Positions 37,647 through 46,685 of a stretch of 56,576 nt of DNA are shown here, piece after piece. A program made the translations under genes and the position numbers. Below the pieces are notes generated by a model, which made no database searches, had not been told where the DNA came from, and worked only from the letters and a program-made list of their open reading frames with translations. This stretch comes from JBBQKP01 sp038326995 (GTDB lineage: Bacteria; Planctomycetota; Phycisphaerae; Tepidisphaerales; Tepidisphaeraceae): the NCBI GenBank assembly GCA_038326995.1, contig JBBQKP010000001.1:1-56576 (forward strand), read 5' to 3'. The stretch's first letter is position 1. The number at the start of each line of letters is the position of its first letter.

Positions 37647-40373
37647 ATGAAAATCGGCATCATCATCCTCGGCCTCGTCGCGATCTGCACTGCGGTTCTG
37701 CTTTCCCTCACCCAGGCGGTCGGCCCGACCTCGCGTGCCGCACAAGACGTGGCGACATGGCGCGTCGCACCAACGGGCGGATTCTCCTTCGAAATCACAC
37801 GCGGCAATCAGGTCGCCGCGACGATGGGTCTGGTGCACTGGGGGCCGGACTGGAAGTGGTATGAGTTTCCAAAGAGTGTCGCCCTGGCCGATGACGGAAC
37901 GCAGACAGCGAAGGTGGCAGCGACGGTCCCGTCGTCGGTTGCTGGCACGCAGTCAAACGTCGTGCTCGACTACCGATATTCTACGGCGCCCGATGCCGCG
38001 ACGTGGAGCTACGACTTCACCGCGACAGAGAAGACGCCGATCGTCGGCTCGGTCCTCGAAGTCACACCCGACGCGAATTTTTTTGCCGGCGGGAAGGTCA
38101 AGCTCGTTTTGCCGGGCGGGGGTTCGGAGATTCGCGACTGGCCGCTGGGCACGACCGATGCGGCCGGGCCGTTCGCGCGGGTGGAGTTCGTCGCGCCGGG
38201 CGGGGAGTCGTTCGCTTTTGATCTGAAGCCTGGGAGCATCGTGGCGGGTCAGGGCGATGCTGTGCGAATTTATCTTGCGAAGGATGAGTTCGCTGTCGGT
38301 TCGACAGGCCCGCGAACGATCACGCTTACCGCGTCGGGCGCGGCCGCGTTCGGCTCCGCCGCTCCAAGGCCGGCCGTTGTCGACGACCTGAGCACATGGT
38401 TTCCATATCGCATCGACAAATCCGGCCCGCCGCTCGATCTGTCCTTCCTCAATAAGGACGCGGCCGGAAAATTTATTCCCGCCGGTAAAGACGGATTCGT
38501 GAAAATCATCGGCGAGCATTTCGCCTTTGCAGACAACAGCCGCGCGAAATTCTGGGGCGTGAACGTGACGGCGGGGGCATTGACCGACTCGCCCGCGCGC
38601 GGAAAAGAGATCGCCGATCGACTTGCAAAAATGGGCGTCAATCTTGTTCGCATTCATCATATGGACAGTTGGCACAAGCCGATCATTGACACGGAAAATC
38701 CAGACGGCACGACACAGAACCTCAATCTGCTAACGCTCGAAACGATCGACTCATTCGTAAAAGAACTCAACGCACGCGGGATTTACGTCAAGCCCGATCC
38801 ATGGGTGCAGCGGTTCTTTCGCGAAAACGACGGCGTGGCCGCGTGGGAGAAATTCGAAGAGCGAAACAATCACCACCTGCATCCATACGTCTTCTTCGAC
38901 CCGAAAATGCAGGAGTTGATTCGCAAGCAGTTCATTGGAATGCTGTCGCACGTCGGCCAATCGACGGGAATCTCGATGTTCAATAATCCGGGCATCGCGT
39001 TCTTTCAAGTCGCCAACGAAGCGCTGATGCAGAGGGGCGGAGGGCACGTTGAGCACGAGCCTTACCGGTCTGCCTTCGTCAAATTTTTCAACGCGTGGCA
39101 GCTCAAGAACAATTTACCCGTCGGCGGCGACCCGGTCGGCAATAACTATTCGCCCGAGCATCAGAAATTCTACATCGACCTGATGCGAAATTTTTACGCG
39201 TCGATGAACAAGGCGTACCGCGAGGTCGGCGCGAAAGTGCCGATCGGAACTTCGAACTGGATGGTCTGGGCGTGGGAGCTGCGCTCGCAAAGCAAGGGCG
39301 AGTTCATGGACGCACACCACTATTACGGCGGAGACAAGGTCGGGCCGGGCGGTGAACTTGGAAGGCTCTGGACGCTCGACGCGCCGGGCCGCACGAACGG
39401 GCCGTTCGGGCCGATCGCCGCCAGCCGAATCGTCGGCAAGCCGATGATGATCTCCGAGGTCGGCGACAATCCGCCCAAGACATTTCGCGCGGCTTATCCA
39501 ATCGGGCTGGCCGTGGTTTCGAGCCTTCAGGGTTACGACGCCATCATTGGCTATGCCTATTCGCAGACGGGTCAATCCTTCGACAAGCTCGACGCGTTCG
39601 AATGGGAAAGTGATCCCGTTTCGGTCGCGATGTGGTCGGCCGCGTCGCTCATTTATCGCCGCGGCGACATTCAGCCCGGCAAGAACGTTTTCACGATGCA
39701 CCTTACCGGCGGCGAGCAATACGCCATGCACTGGGAGGCCGAGAACAAGCGAATGTTCTACAACACGCCGCGATTCAATCAGCTTCTGGAAACGTCGCGT
39801 GTCAATGTGTGGTGTGAAGACGACGGCCCGATGCCCGCCGGAACGGGGACGGTGATCACCGCGCAGGAAGCGGCGAGCTACAGGCCGACGAACCCGATCG
39901 TCAGCGATACGGGCGAGCTGTTTCGCGATTTCGAAAAGGGCTTCGGCTCGATCAACACTCCGCGAACGAGCGCGGCGTACGGCATGGTGGGCGGGCAATC
40001 CATCAAGACCGCCGCGGCGACGTTTGATATCGCCACGCCGTTCGCTTCGGTCGTGCTTTCAAGCATGACAGACGAGCCGATCATCAGCAGCACGAAGATG
40101 CTTTTGATCACCGCGGCCAGGGCGCAGAACACGGGCCGCGTCGCGAATCTGTCGGCTCGGCGAATCACCGACGACGGCAAAGGCCCTGTGCTGTGTGAGC
40201 CGGTCACGGGCAAAATTGCGATCAACACGACGCACGCCAGACTGAGCGTAGTCGCACTGAACGCCGACGGTACGAAGCAGCCGCCCAGGGTGATTGATGC
40301 CGTCAACGGCGTCGTCACTATCTCGCTGGAAGCGAGCGCGAAGACGCTGTTCTATGAGATCACCGCGCCGTAG
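37647..40373 (+). CDS. Secreted glycoside hydrolase, clan-A TIM barrel (GH5-like)
   Basis: 908 aa. The N-terminus is a signal peptide (MKIGIIILGLVAICTAVLLSLTQA, cleavage near 25). Residues to about 280 form a beta-rich region. A TIM-barrel domain begins with HFAFADNSRAKFWGVNVTAG and a strand ending GVNLVRIHHMDSW, typical of GH5-type cellulases and mannanases. The probable acid/base is E458 in VANEALM, with Asn before it as in clan A. The probable nucleophile is E604 in MMISEVGDN. A C-terminal beta-sandwich-rich region follows (about 700-908). Family assignment beyond clan A is uncertain; GH5 or GH42-like groups are candidates. It is a single gene converging on rpoD. Confidence 0.8.
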   Translation: MKIGIIILGLVAICTAVLLSLTQAVGPTSRAAQDVATWRVAPTGGFSFEITRGNQVAATMGLVHWGPDWKWYEFPKSVALADDGTQTAKVAATVPSSVAGTQSNVVLDYRYSTAPDAATWSYDFTATEKTPIVGSVLEVTPDANFFAGGKVKLVLPGGGSEIRDWPLGTTDAAGPFARVEFVAPGGESFAFDLKPGSIVAGQGDAVRIYLAKDEFAVGSTGPRTITLTASGAAAFGSAAPRPAVVDDLSTWFPYRIDKSGPPLDLSFLNKDAAGKFIPAGKDGFVKIIGEHFAFADNSRAKFWGVNVTAGALTDSPARGKEIADRLAKMGVNLVRIHHMDSWHKPIIDTENPDGTTQNLNLLTLETIDSFVKELNARGIYVKPDPWVQRFFRENDGVAAWEKFEERNNHHLHPYVFFDPKMQELIRKQFIGMLSHVGQSTGISMFNNPGIAFFQVANEALMQRGGGHVEHEPYRSAFVKFFNAWQLKNNLPVGGDPVGNNYSPEHQKFYIDLMRNFYASMNKAYREVGAKVPIGTSNWMVWAWELRSQSKGEFMDAHHYYGGDKVGPGGELGRLWTLDAPGRTNGPFGPIAASRIVGKPMMISEVGDNPPKTFRAAYPIGLAVVSSLQGYDAIIGYAYSQTGQSFDKLDAFEWESDPVSVAMWSAASLIYRRGDIQPGKNVFTMHLTGGEQYAMHWEAENKRMFYNTPRFNQLLETSRVNVWCEDDGPMPAGTGTVITAQEAASYRPTNPIVSDTGELFRDFEKGFGSINTPRTSAAYGMVGGQSIKTAAATFDIATPFASVVLSSMTDEPIISSTKMLLITAARAQNTGRVANLSARRITDDGKGPVLCEPVTGKIAINTTHARLSVVALNADGTKQPPRVIDAVNGVVTISLEASAKTLFYEITAP

Positions 40374-40391
40374 ATCTATTGAACAAAGAAA

Positions 40392-40420
40392 CCGCGTGCT
40401 CAGCCAGGCTGAGCACGCGG
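40392..40420 (-). terminator. Shared hairpin terminator between rpoD and the secreted glycosidase
   Basis: A perfect 13-bp stem (40392-40404 with 40408-40420) with a 3-nt loop. On the minus strand the stem is followed by TTTCTTTG, so it fits rpoD best. The plus side has no T run, so for the glycosidase gene it would work only as a barrier. Confidence 0.78.
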
Positions 40421-40460
40421 GAGAACGTCTGTTAGAGATTGATCGACTCGCGTACTGGTC

Positions 40461-42665
40461 TCAAACCGTCAGGCCGCCAGGCAGGAAGCCTTCGAGCTTG
40501 CGGGCCCGCACTGGGTGCTGAAGTTTGCGAATGGCCTTGGCTTCGACCTGCCGCACACGTTCGCGTGTGACCTTGAAGATTCGGCCCACTTCTTCGAGCG
40601 TGTAGGTGTAGCCGTCGCCGATGCCGTAGCGAAGCTTGATGATTTCGCGTTCGCGGTAGGTGAGGGTTTTGAGGACCTGTTCGATCTTATCCTTGAGCAT
40701 TTCCTGCGTTGCGGACTCGACCGGATTCTCGGCCTTTTCGTCCTCAATGAAGTCGCCGAAGTAGCTGTCTTCGGACTCGCCGACCGGGCGATCGAGTGAG
40801 ATCGGGTGACGGCTGATTTTCAGAACGCGACGCGTTTCGGTCACGGGCATTTTCGCCTTCTTGGCGATTTCTTCGATCGTCGGCTCGCGGCCGAATTCCT
40901 GCATGAGCATCTTGCTGATGTTGCGCAGCTTGCTCATCGTTTCGATCATGTGCACGGGAATGCGAATCGTGCGGGCATGGTCGGCGATCGCACGGGTAAT
41001 TGCCTGGCGGATCCACCATGTGGCGTAGGTGCTGAACTTGAATCCTCGTCGATATTCGTATTTGTCGACGGCGCGCATCAGGCCGGTGTTGCCTTCCTGA
41101 ATGATGTCCAGGAACGACAGACCGCGGTTGCGATATTTCTTGGCGATCGAAACCACCAGGCGAAGGTTTCCGCCCGAGAGTTTTCGCTTGGCGTCTTCGT
41201 ACTTGTTGTAGATCTTGCGGACCTGATACACGCGCTTCTGAAGCGACTGTGCGTCTTCCATGACCAGATCTTCCAGGCCTGAAAGTTCCTGCTGGCAGAC
41301 TTCCAGGTCTTCGCCCGGATTTTTCAGCTTCTGCAGTGCGACGATGCGGTGTTCGAGCTCGACCATCTTTGTGCTGATGGACGAAAGACGCTTGTATAGC
41401 GGCGTGATGCGGCTGGTTCGAAGCGAAAGTTCTTCGAGCAACTTCACCACTCGACGGCGCCTGCGACGCAGACGAAGAAGATGCTCGGCGGCCTCTTTCT
41501 TGACCTTCGCGTTGCGGTAAAGATCCCAGTCGGCGCTGTTACGCTGAAGCATCTCGCGGATGGTCGCGAGGTTGGTCGGAATACGCTGGCCGATCGTGCC
41601 TTTGTCGGCCTGATCTTCGGCGGTGGAGATTTTCATCGTGCGGTCGAAGGGCAAGTCGCCGCTCTCGACCTGACTCAGCGTTTTAACGGCTTCGTTGATG
41701 CAATAGTCGGACTCCAGAACGCGCGAGCGATAAATCTTTCGCGTGATTTCGATCTTCTTGGCGAGGTAGATTTCCTCCCACCGCGTCAGCAGCGGGATTT
41801 CGCCCATCTGCGTGAGATACATGCGAACCGGATCGTCGATCCGCTTGTTCCCGGCTTCGGTGAGTTCCTTCTCAAGCTCGGAGAGATCTTCCTCGTCGGC
41901 ATCTTCTTCTTCGACGGCATTGGGATCAAACCCATCGGCATCAGGCATGGAAATGCGGGGCGTCGGATTTTTCAACTCGGCCTTGGCTTCGGCGCGGGCG
42001 GCGGCCTTGGCGGCGGACTTTTGAGCGACCTCCTTCGGATCGAGTTTCTCGGGTCGGCCGATCGGGATGGTGGCGTTGGATGTCATCGCCGCGATGTGCA
42101 GCGCGGCCGATTCCTTCGTCGCGTTCGCCAGCGCCGTTGTCGAAACGTTGTTCGTCGGGGTGGTGATGACCTTCGCGGGTGCGGCGACGGCCTTGACGGC
42201 CTTCTTTAGTTTCTCGCGTGTCGCGGCGGCGGACAGGCCCGACTCATTGCCTTCTTTGGATCGCTTCTTGTTGAAGTCGTCGATGTCAGAATCATCGATG
42301 AGCTTGATGCCCATCTCGTCGATGTTCATCAAGAGCGAATCAAGCCGTTCGGGCGAAACAACTTCGTCGGGGAGCTTGGTATTGAGTTCTTCGTAGGTGA
42401 GGTAGCCGCGCGTCGTACCCATTTCGAGCAGGATGCCGACGCGGCGGACGACTTCGTCCGTCGTACCCGAACCGATGAGCAGTTCGCCCGGCGGAGGCGG
42501 AGGCGGGGCGATTGCGGTGGCGACGCCCATGACCTGCGGGCCTGTTCCGACGGACTCTCTCGCCTGATCCACACGTGCCTGATCGACACGGGTTTGTTCC
42601 GCACGGGCGTGGTCACGCGTCGACGGTTCCTTCAAGTTGCTCTCGTTTTTGGCGGCGTCTTTCAT
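40461..42665 (-). CDS. rpoD: Principal sigma factor (sigma-70)
   Basis: 734 aa. It directs RNA polymerase to housekeeping promoters. The first ~60 residues are Pro- and Arg/Asp-rich; region 1.1 follows (about 65-130, ELLIGSGTTDEVVRRVGILLEMG). A long Ala/Lys-rich and acidic linker leads to region 1.2 (DDPVRMYLTQMGEIPLLTRWEE), a non-conserved region, region 2 (GNLRLVVSIAKKYRNRGLSFLDIIQEGN and the -10 contact YATWWIRQAITRAI), region 3 (IETMSKLRNISKMLMQEFGREPT) and region 4 (TLEEVGRIFKVTRERVRQVEAKAIRKLQHP). The ATG has a GAAGG element about 14 nt upstream, and a 6-bp hairpin lies at 42701-42715. A candidate small RNA lies about 350 nt upstream on the same strand. Confidence 0.97.
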   Translation of the reverse strand: MKDAAKNESNLKEPSTRDHARAEQTRVDQARVDQARESVGTGPQVMGVATAIAPPPPPPGELLIGSGTTDEVVRRVGILLEMGTTRGYLTYEELNTKLPDEVVSPERLDSLLMNIDEMGIKLIDDSDIDDFNKKRSKEGNESGLSAAATREKLKKAVKAVAAPAKVITTPTNNVSTTALANATKESAALHIAAMTSNATIPIGRPEKLDPKEVAQKSAAKAAARAEAKAELKNPTPRISMPDADGFDPNAVEEEDADEEDLSELEKELTEAGNKRIDDPVRMYLTQMGEIPLLTRWEEIYLAKKIEITRKIYRSRVLESDYCINEAVKTLSQVESGDLPFDRTMKISTAEDQADKGTIGQRIPTNLATIREMLQRNSADWDLYRNAKVKKEAAEHLLRLRRRRRRVVKLLEELSLRTSRITPLYKRLSSISTKMVELEHRIVALQKLKNPGEDLEVCQQELSGLEDLVMEDAQSLQKRVYQVRKIYNKYEDAKRKLSGGNLRLVVSIAKKYRNRGLSFLDIIQEGNTGLMRAVDKYEYRRGFKFSTYATWWIRQAITRAIADHARTIRIPVHMIETMSKLRNISKMLMQEFGREPTIEEIAKKAKMPVTETRRVLKISRHPISLDRPVGESEDSYFGDFIEDEKAENPVESATQEMLKDKIEQVLKTLTYREREIIKLRYGIGDGYTYTLEEVGRIFKVTRERVRQVEAKAIRKLQHPVRARKLEGFLPGGLTV

Positions 42666-43010
42666 AAGTTGCGGTCTGCCTTCTGTTGAATGTCGTCTTA
42701 GGCGATTATCGCCTGAAACCCGGTATTTTAAGCTCGCTGAGTGATCGATTGATTAGCCACAGATTGCTGTGTGATCGTGTCCGACATAGCAACGCTTCAC
42801 CATATCACATAATTTGACCCGTGCGTGGTCTCTATCTGATGAAACAGTTCTGAATCCATACGGAAGCACGTCAATTCGCAAGGTTCAACCGCAGAAATCC
42901 CGTTGGTATGCTGGCTGATTACACGATAGACGGTCAGACGAAAAGATGAGGACTCGATGGCCCGATGGCGTGTTTAGGCGTTTGCTTGAACGTCTGCTCG
43001 ATCACCCGAC
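42666..43010. other. rpoD leader region
   Basis: No gene. A perfect hairpin AGGCGA-TTA-TCGCCT at 42701-42715 lies 35 bp before the rpoD start; its GATAAT half on the minus strand might alternatively be a -10 box. TTGACG and TATGGT-like elements occur further upstream but with poor spacing. The rpoD promoter cannot be fixed from sequence. Confidence 0.4.
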
Positions 43011-43011
43011 G

Positions 43012-43135
43012 AAAAACCCGCCCGGGAGGACCTGTGTCCCGAGAATTCGTGCTCTATGGTAATTTCTAGTCGAGTCGTGACCAGGCGGCGGAACCGTTCC
43101 GATGCCGTTAACCTGCTGTTCCGATCGCCTCACTT
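43012..43135 (-). ncRNA. Candidate small structured RNA upstream of rpoD
   Basis: The unit has a promoter (43141-43169), an RNA of about 120 nt and an intrinsic-terminator-like end on the minus strand. Near the 5' end, GTGAGGCG (43133-43126) pairs with CGCC-TGG-TCAC (43087-43077), with a 3-nt bulge; inside it CGGAA-n3-TTCCG forms a small hairpin (43089-43101). At the 3' end a 7-bp stem (43037-43043 with 43021-43027) is followed by CGGG and TTTTT (43016-43012). One pair in that stem is G-U only if the RNA is from the minus strand, which supports the direction. It does not look like SRP RNA, tmRNA or RNase P RNA; a 6S-like role is possible but not shown. The overlapping 61-codon frame is not protein-like. 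Confidence 0.45.
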
Positions 43136-43140
43136 CCGAC

Positions 43141-43169
43141 ATTATAGCAAGTGCAGAATAAAAGTCGAA
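43141..43169 (-). promoter_or_regulatory. Promoter of the candidate RNA
   Basis: On the minus strand TTCGAC (43169-43164), 17-bp spacer, TGC-TATAAT (43146-43141). A perfect -10 with an extended TGn motif makes it one of the strongest promoters in the window. Confidence 0.65.
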
Positions 43170-43282
43170 TGATGATAAAATGGGCAATATGTACTTGCGT
43201 TCTCGAAACTTAAAGGGTGTGGTGAAAGTCGAACTCTTTCGCGTCTAGAGCCTGAAAGAAAGAAGCCGACCCGATGGGCAGA

Positions 43283-43939
43283 TTATCGCGAAAGCGCATC
43301 GTTGATGGCTTGAATTACCTTCGGGTCGGTCGGCTTGGTGTTACTGCTCAGGCGGGCGAACACGACACCGTTCTTATCGACGAGAAATTTGGTGAAGTTC
43401 CAGCCGATCTCACCGGCGAATTCGCCATTGGTTTCCGGGCTGGTGAGGAATGTGTACAAAGGATGTTTCGATGCGCCTTTGACGACGACTTTGGACATCA
43501 TCGGAAACGAAACGCCGTAGTTCTTCTGGCAAAAGGTTGCGATCTCGGCGTTGCTGCCCGGGTCCTGGCTGCCGAAGTCATTGCTGGGAAAGCCCAGCAC
43601 AACGAAGTCTTTGCCCTCGTACTGCTTGTAGAGCTTTTCGAGAGATTCATATTGCGGGGTGAAGCCGCACTTGCTGGCGGTGTTCACGATAAGAACGACC
43701 TTGCCTTTGTACTGCGAGAGGTTCGCAGGCGCGCCCGTGATGTCGTCGGCTTGAAAGTCGAGCACGCTGCCCAGTTGATCGGTGGGCCGGGAATTTTGAT
43801 TGTCGGAATTCATGTTGAGAGTTTCAATCTTCGCAGGACTTGGAACGCCGATGATGGTTCTGCCCAGTATGTTTCGGATCACCCAGAAACCCAGGGCTCC
43901 GACGACAAGAACGACCAGAACGAGTGCGATGGTTGGCAA
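43283..43939 (-). CDS. Membrane-anchored glutathione-peroxidase-family enzyme
   Basis: 218 aa. Residues 4-22 form a hydrophobic helix (signal anchor), so the enzyme probably faces the periplasm. A linker of about 30 residues leads to the GPx domain: VVLIVNTASKCGFTPQYESL with the peroxidatic cysteine C91 (Cys, not selenocysteine), FPSNDFGSQDPGSN with the catalytic Gln, CQKNYGVSFPMMSKV with the likely resolving Cys, and GWNFTKFLVDKNG with the catalytic Trp-Asn pair. Such Cys-type enzymes usually use thioredoxin, not glutathione. An internal ATG (Met43) would give a soluble form. It starts 5 bp after the BshC-like gene, so is co-transcribed with it. Confidence 0.94.
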   Translation of the reverse strand: MPTIALVLVVLVVGALGFWVIRNILGRTIIGVPSPAKIETLNMNSDNQNSRPTDQLGSVLDFQADDITGAPANLSQYKGKVVLIVNTASKCGFTPQYESLEKLYKQYEGKDFVVLGFPSNDFGSQDPGSNAEIATFCQKNYGVSFPMMSKVVVKGASKHPLYTFLTSPETNGEFAGEIGWNFTKFLVDKNGVVFARLSSNTKPTDPKVIQAINDALSR

Positions 43940-43944
43940 CTTAC

Positions 43945-45573
43945 TTATGATGTGAGTGTAGGCGTGGATTTCGAATCGGGAGGAAGCGCGGATGCAGTCA
44001 ACGAATCGATCGATAATCGACGAACCATCGACTCGAGTCTATTGCGCGGCTGCAGTGCGTAAAACAGCTCGCGGTCAAAATATTGTGCGTCGAGCGCCTC
44101 GTCATGCTTCGAACGCCGCAGCCGAGCTTCCCAGGCGACGAGCCCCGGATCACTTGCGGCGGCGGCTTCCAGACGTGAGTGCATATCCTGGAATAGAGAG
44201 AAGCGGGCGACGGACTTCCTGGGGGCGGCTTCGATTTGCTGACGCATAACGTTTTTCTCATCTCCAAGGACCTCGTGCCAAAGCCGATGCCCTTCCATCA
44301 AGACGCACGGCACGCACGCACGCATCCGGCTAGCGGCGTCAGGGTGAAACAGCGTCGCCGTTACCACCGCGAACGGCGGCGGGGTGATCTTGAAGTAGGA
44401 GACGAAAATGCGATCCAGCACCTGATCGTAACGTCCACCGCCGATGCCGTGGACGAACAAATCGCACACGCACAGCCGCATGAAACAGGTGAGGGTGAGC
44501 GCGCGGGGCGCGATTCGGACATTGTTGATTCGGCAAAACTCGGCGAGTTGCCGGGCTGCATCGTCGAGCGAAATATCGCGTAGTAATTCGATAGATTCCC
44601 CCGACTTGGGCGATGTCAGCATCGCGCCGCCCGGCGTTTCGTGCACGGTGAGTCGCTCGCGGCGACCCGTATCAAGCGAATCGAGCCAGAAGGGCATTTC
44701 GATCGAATTTCCGACCATCGCCAGATCGGGCATCGGGCGGGTGGACGAATCGATTTGTTGCTCAGCGCGGTAGTCGATGAGGGCTTTGTTGTAAGCAAGT
44801 GAGAAACACGCCGCATCGGCAAGGAGGTGATGCACGAAGCCCAGCCATGCGGTCGAGCGCAGCACCGGCGAGAGCATTGTCAGCTGATATTCCAGCCCGA
44901 GTGACCAGTCGAGCTTGTGCATACTGCTGGCGAGCAGCGAGGGAAGTTCGGCGTTCTCGTGGCCGTCCAGGGCGAAGGACCGCATGTCGGCAAGCGTGTC
45001 GAGAACGACCGGCACAAATGTCTGTTGGTCGGCCCATTTCTGAGCGGCGTCTTCAAGTTTTTCGAGGTGGGCGGGAGTGGGCGCGATGAGCAGGCCGGTC
45101 CATTTCGCGATGGATAGTTGCGGGTCATCGGTGATGGGAAGCGAGTCAGAGCCAAGGCGAAGTTTGAGGTGCTTGGGAGCATCGGTATCGACTGCAAGGT
45201 GCACCGCCGTCGCACCGACGCCGAGGTGTTTTGCCAGTTGATCGATCGCGATGTTCTTTGCCCACACACCCGGATGATGCAGTTCGCATTGGTGCCCGGT
45301 CATGATCAGCGGCGCGGTGGAACGATGCCCGAAGAACTCGCGCGCGAGGCATCTGAGGTCGGCCAGCGTCATGTCTTTGATCAGGCCCGTTGAGGCATCG
45401 AAAATAGGTGTCGCATCGCGAGCCTGCTGCATCGCCTGGATAGGGTCGGGCCAGAACAACGTTTCGCCATCGCTCTTTGGCGCTTTCCAATCCGAATAAC
45501 GGCCGCCCAGCGAATCGAGATTCGAATCGCGTCGAGCTTGGTGAGAAGATGTCGAAGTATCAGCAAGCGGCAT
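43945..45573 (-). CDS. Conserved protein of unknown function, weakly BshC-like
   Basis: 542 aa, close to BshC's length of about 540. BshC is the putative cysteine-adding enzyme of bacillithiol synthesis. The stretch PLIMTGHQCELHHPGVWAKNIAI at about 89-111 resembles the GGQQAGLLTGPLYTIHKI stretch of BshC in position and pattern, and a later FMRLCVCDLFVHGIGGGRYDQVLDRIF at about 360-387 has the look of its IGGPGE-type region. The similarity is weak and the assignment tentative; from memory, planctomycetes encode such proteins annotated only as hypothetical. There is no signal peptide or membrane segment. It lies between a glycosyltransferase (30 bp upstream) and a peroxidase (5 bp downstream), an arrangement consistent with thiol metabolism but not proof. 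Confidence 0.75.
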   Translation of the reverse strand: MPLADTSTSSHQARRDSNLDSLGGRYSDWKAPKSDGETLFWPDPIQAMQQARDATPIFDASTGLIKDMTLADLRCLAREFFGHRSTAPLIMTGHQCELHHPGVWAKNIAIDQLAKHLGVGATAVHLAVDTDAPKHLKLRLGSDSLPITDDPQLSIAKWTGLLIAPTPAHLEKLEDAAQKWADQQTFVPVVLDTLADMRSFALDGHENAELPSLLASSMHKLDWSLGLEYQLTMLSPVLRSTAWLGFVHHLLADAACFSLAYNKALIDYRAEQQIDSSTRPMPDLAMVGNSIEMPFWLDSLDTGRRERLTVHETPGGAMLTSPKSGESIELLRDISLDDAARQLAEFCRINNVRIAPRALTLTCFMRLCVCDLFVHGIGGGRYDQVLDRIFVSYFKITPPPFAVVTATLFHPDAASRMRACVPCVLMEGHRLWHEVLGDEKNVMRQQIEAAPRKSVARFSLFQDMHSRLEAAAASDPGLVAWEARLRRSKHDEALDAQYFDRELFYALQPRNRLESMVRRLSIDSLTASALPPDSKSTPTLTS

Positions 45574-45603
45574 GAAATCATGAAGAGCAGAAGGAGGAGT
45601 AGT

Positions 45604-46449
45604 TCACCGACACCCGCAGCCCGATCCGCAAGGCTCCGCACGTGTTGGCAAAAGGAGCTTCTGGGCGGGCGCTGCTCGCTGGGCATGATCGACAGATATT
45701 TCGGACATCGGCGTATCAAGAGTGTCGTGAACCGTCGGCCGATGCATGCGAACGAATTCGGCGTTGAGCACTTCCAGGTAGTGCTCGAGTCGCTTCTTCG
45801 CGACATCCAGGCCGTTGCCGAACGTGCGATTGAGATCATTGTAGATCCGCCGCACCGGCAGTTCTGTCATCCGCAGTCCTTGCTCTGCAACCCGAGGCCA
45901 AAATTGCAGTGGAAACGCGTAGCCGGTTTCAGACATTGCGAGCTTCATCATTGACGAAGTGCGGTGTGCTTTAAAGCCGCAGAACGCGTCTGTGAGCGGC
46001 GTCTTTAGCTCGCTGCCCAGTTCGCGATTGATGATGCGTGTGATGCGAAGGTTGATGTCACGCCGTTCGGGCGGGGGAAGATCGTTACTGGCATGATGGG
46101 CGATGTATCGCGAGCCGGAGATCAGGTCGTGCTGATCGGCACGAATGAGTTCGATGAAGTCTGGGATGTCCGATGCCTCGTGCTGCCCGTCGGCGTCCAT
46201 GGTGATGACCCAGTCGAAATTTTTCGCGTGAGCATAATCAAATGCGTCAATAAGAGACTGACCATAACCTTTGTTGGTTTGATGCTTAATGAAGCGCACC
46301 TGAGGTTTGCTGGAGAGAAGTTCGACCGTTTGATCGGTGCTGCCATCATCGACGACGAGAATTTCATCAGCAAACTCAACAACTCGGTCAATCACGCGAG
46401 CGAGATTACTTGCTTCATTATAGGAGGGTATGGCGATAAGAAGTTTCAT
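45604..46449 (-). CDS. Family 2 glycosyltransferase (DPM1/DolP-mannosyltransferase-like)
   Basis: 281 aa from ATG 46449, which has AGGAGA about 9 nt upstream; the frame runs on to 46665 without family resemblance. GT-A fold: MKLLIAIPSYNEASNLARVI, VVDDGSTDQT and the DXD-type TMDADGQHE, then SGSRY and DAFCGFKAHR. There is no membrane helix, so it is a soluble sugar transferase, probably to a lipid-linked acceptor. After the catalytic domain comes a tail with the Cys-rich end CGSGCGCR (C-x3-C-x-C), perhaps a metal or redox site. It heads a probable operon with the BshC-like and peroxidase genes (30 and 5 bp spacing). Confidence 0.9.
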   Translation of the reverse strand: MKLLIAIPSYNEASNLARVIDRVVEFADEILVVDDGSTDQTVELLSSKPQVRFIKHQTNKGYGQSLIDAFDYAHAKNFDWVITMDADGQHEASDIPDFIELIRADQHDLISGSRYIAHHASNDLPPPERRDINLRITRIINRELGSELKTPLTDAFCGFKAHRTSSMMKLAMSETGYAFPLQFWPRVAEQGLRMTELPVRRIYNDLNRTFGNGLDVAKKRLEHYLEVLNAEFVRMHRPTVHDTLDTPMSEISVDHAQRAAPAQKLLLPTRAEPCGSGCGCR

Positions 46450-46685
46450 ACGCGAAGTCTCCTGTTTCTGCAGATACAGTGGAAAAGAACCTTGTTTCAG
46501 ACGATCAAGGTACGTTCGTGTGGGGTTCGAAGCGCATATCGATGCGTGTTCATAGCCAGTTTCGCCCCGCTGACGGCGAAGCATCTTAGCCGCAGAAACG
46601 TCCGCGGGCGATGTGGATCTTGAAAATTCAAAAACGAGCCGGATCACGAAGTTCCGACTGGCCACGGATTCTCGATGCCGTCAAC

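Noticed and set aside
43002..43187. Minus-strand 61-codon frame over the candidate RNA
   Set aside because: It runs across a strong promoter and a terminator and has no family pattern.
43660..43690. Possible selenocysteine in the glutathione peroxidase
   Set aside because: The active-site codon is a cysteine codon, not TGA.
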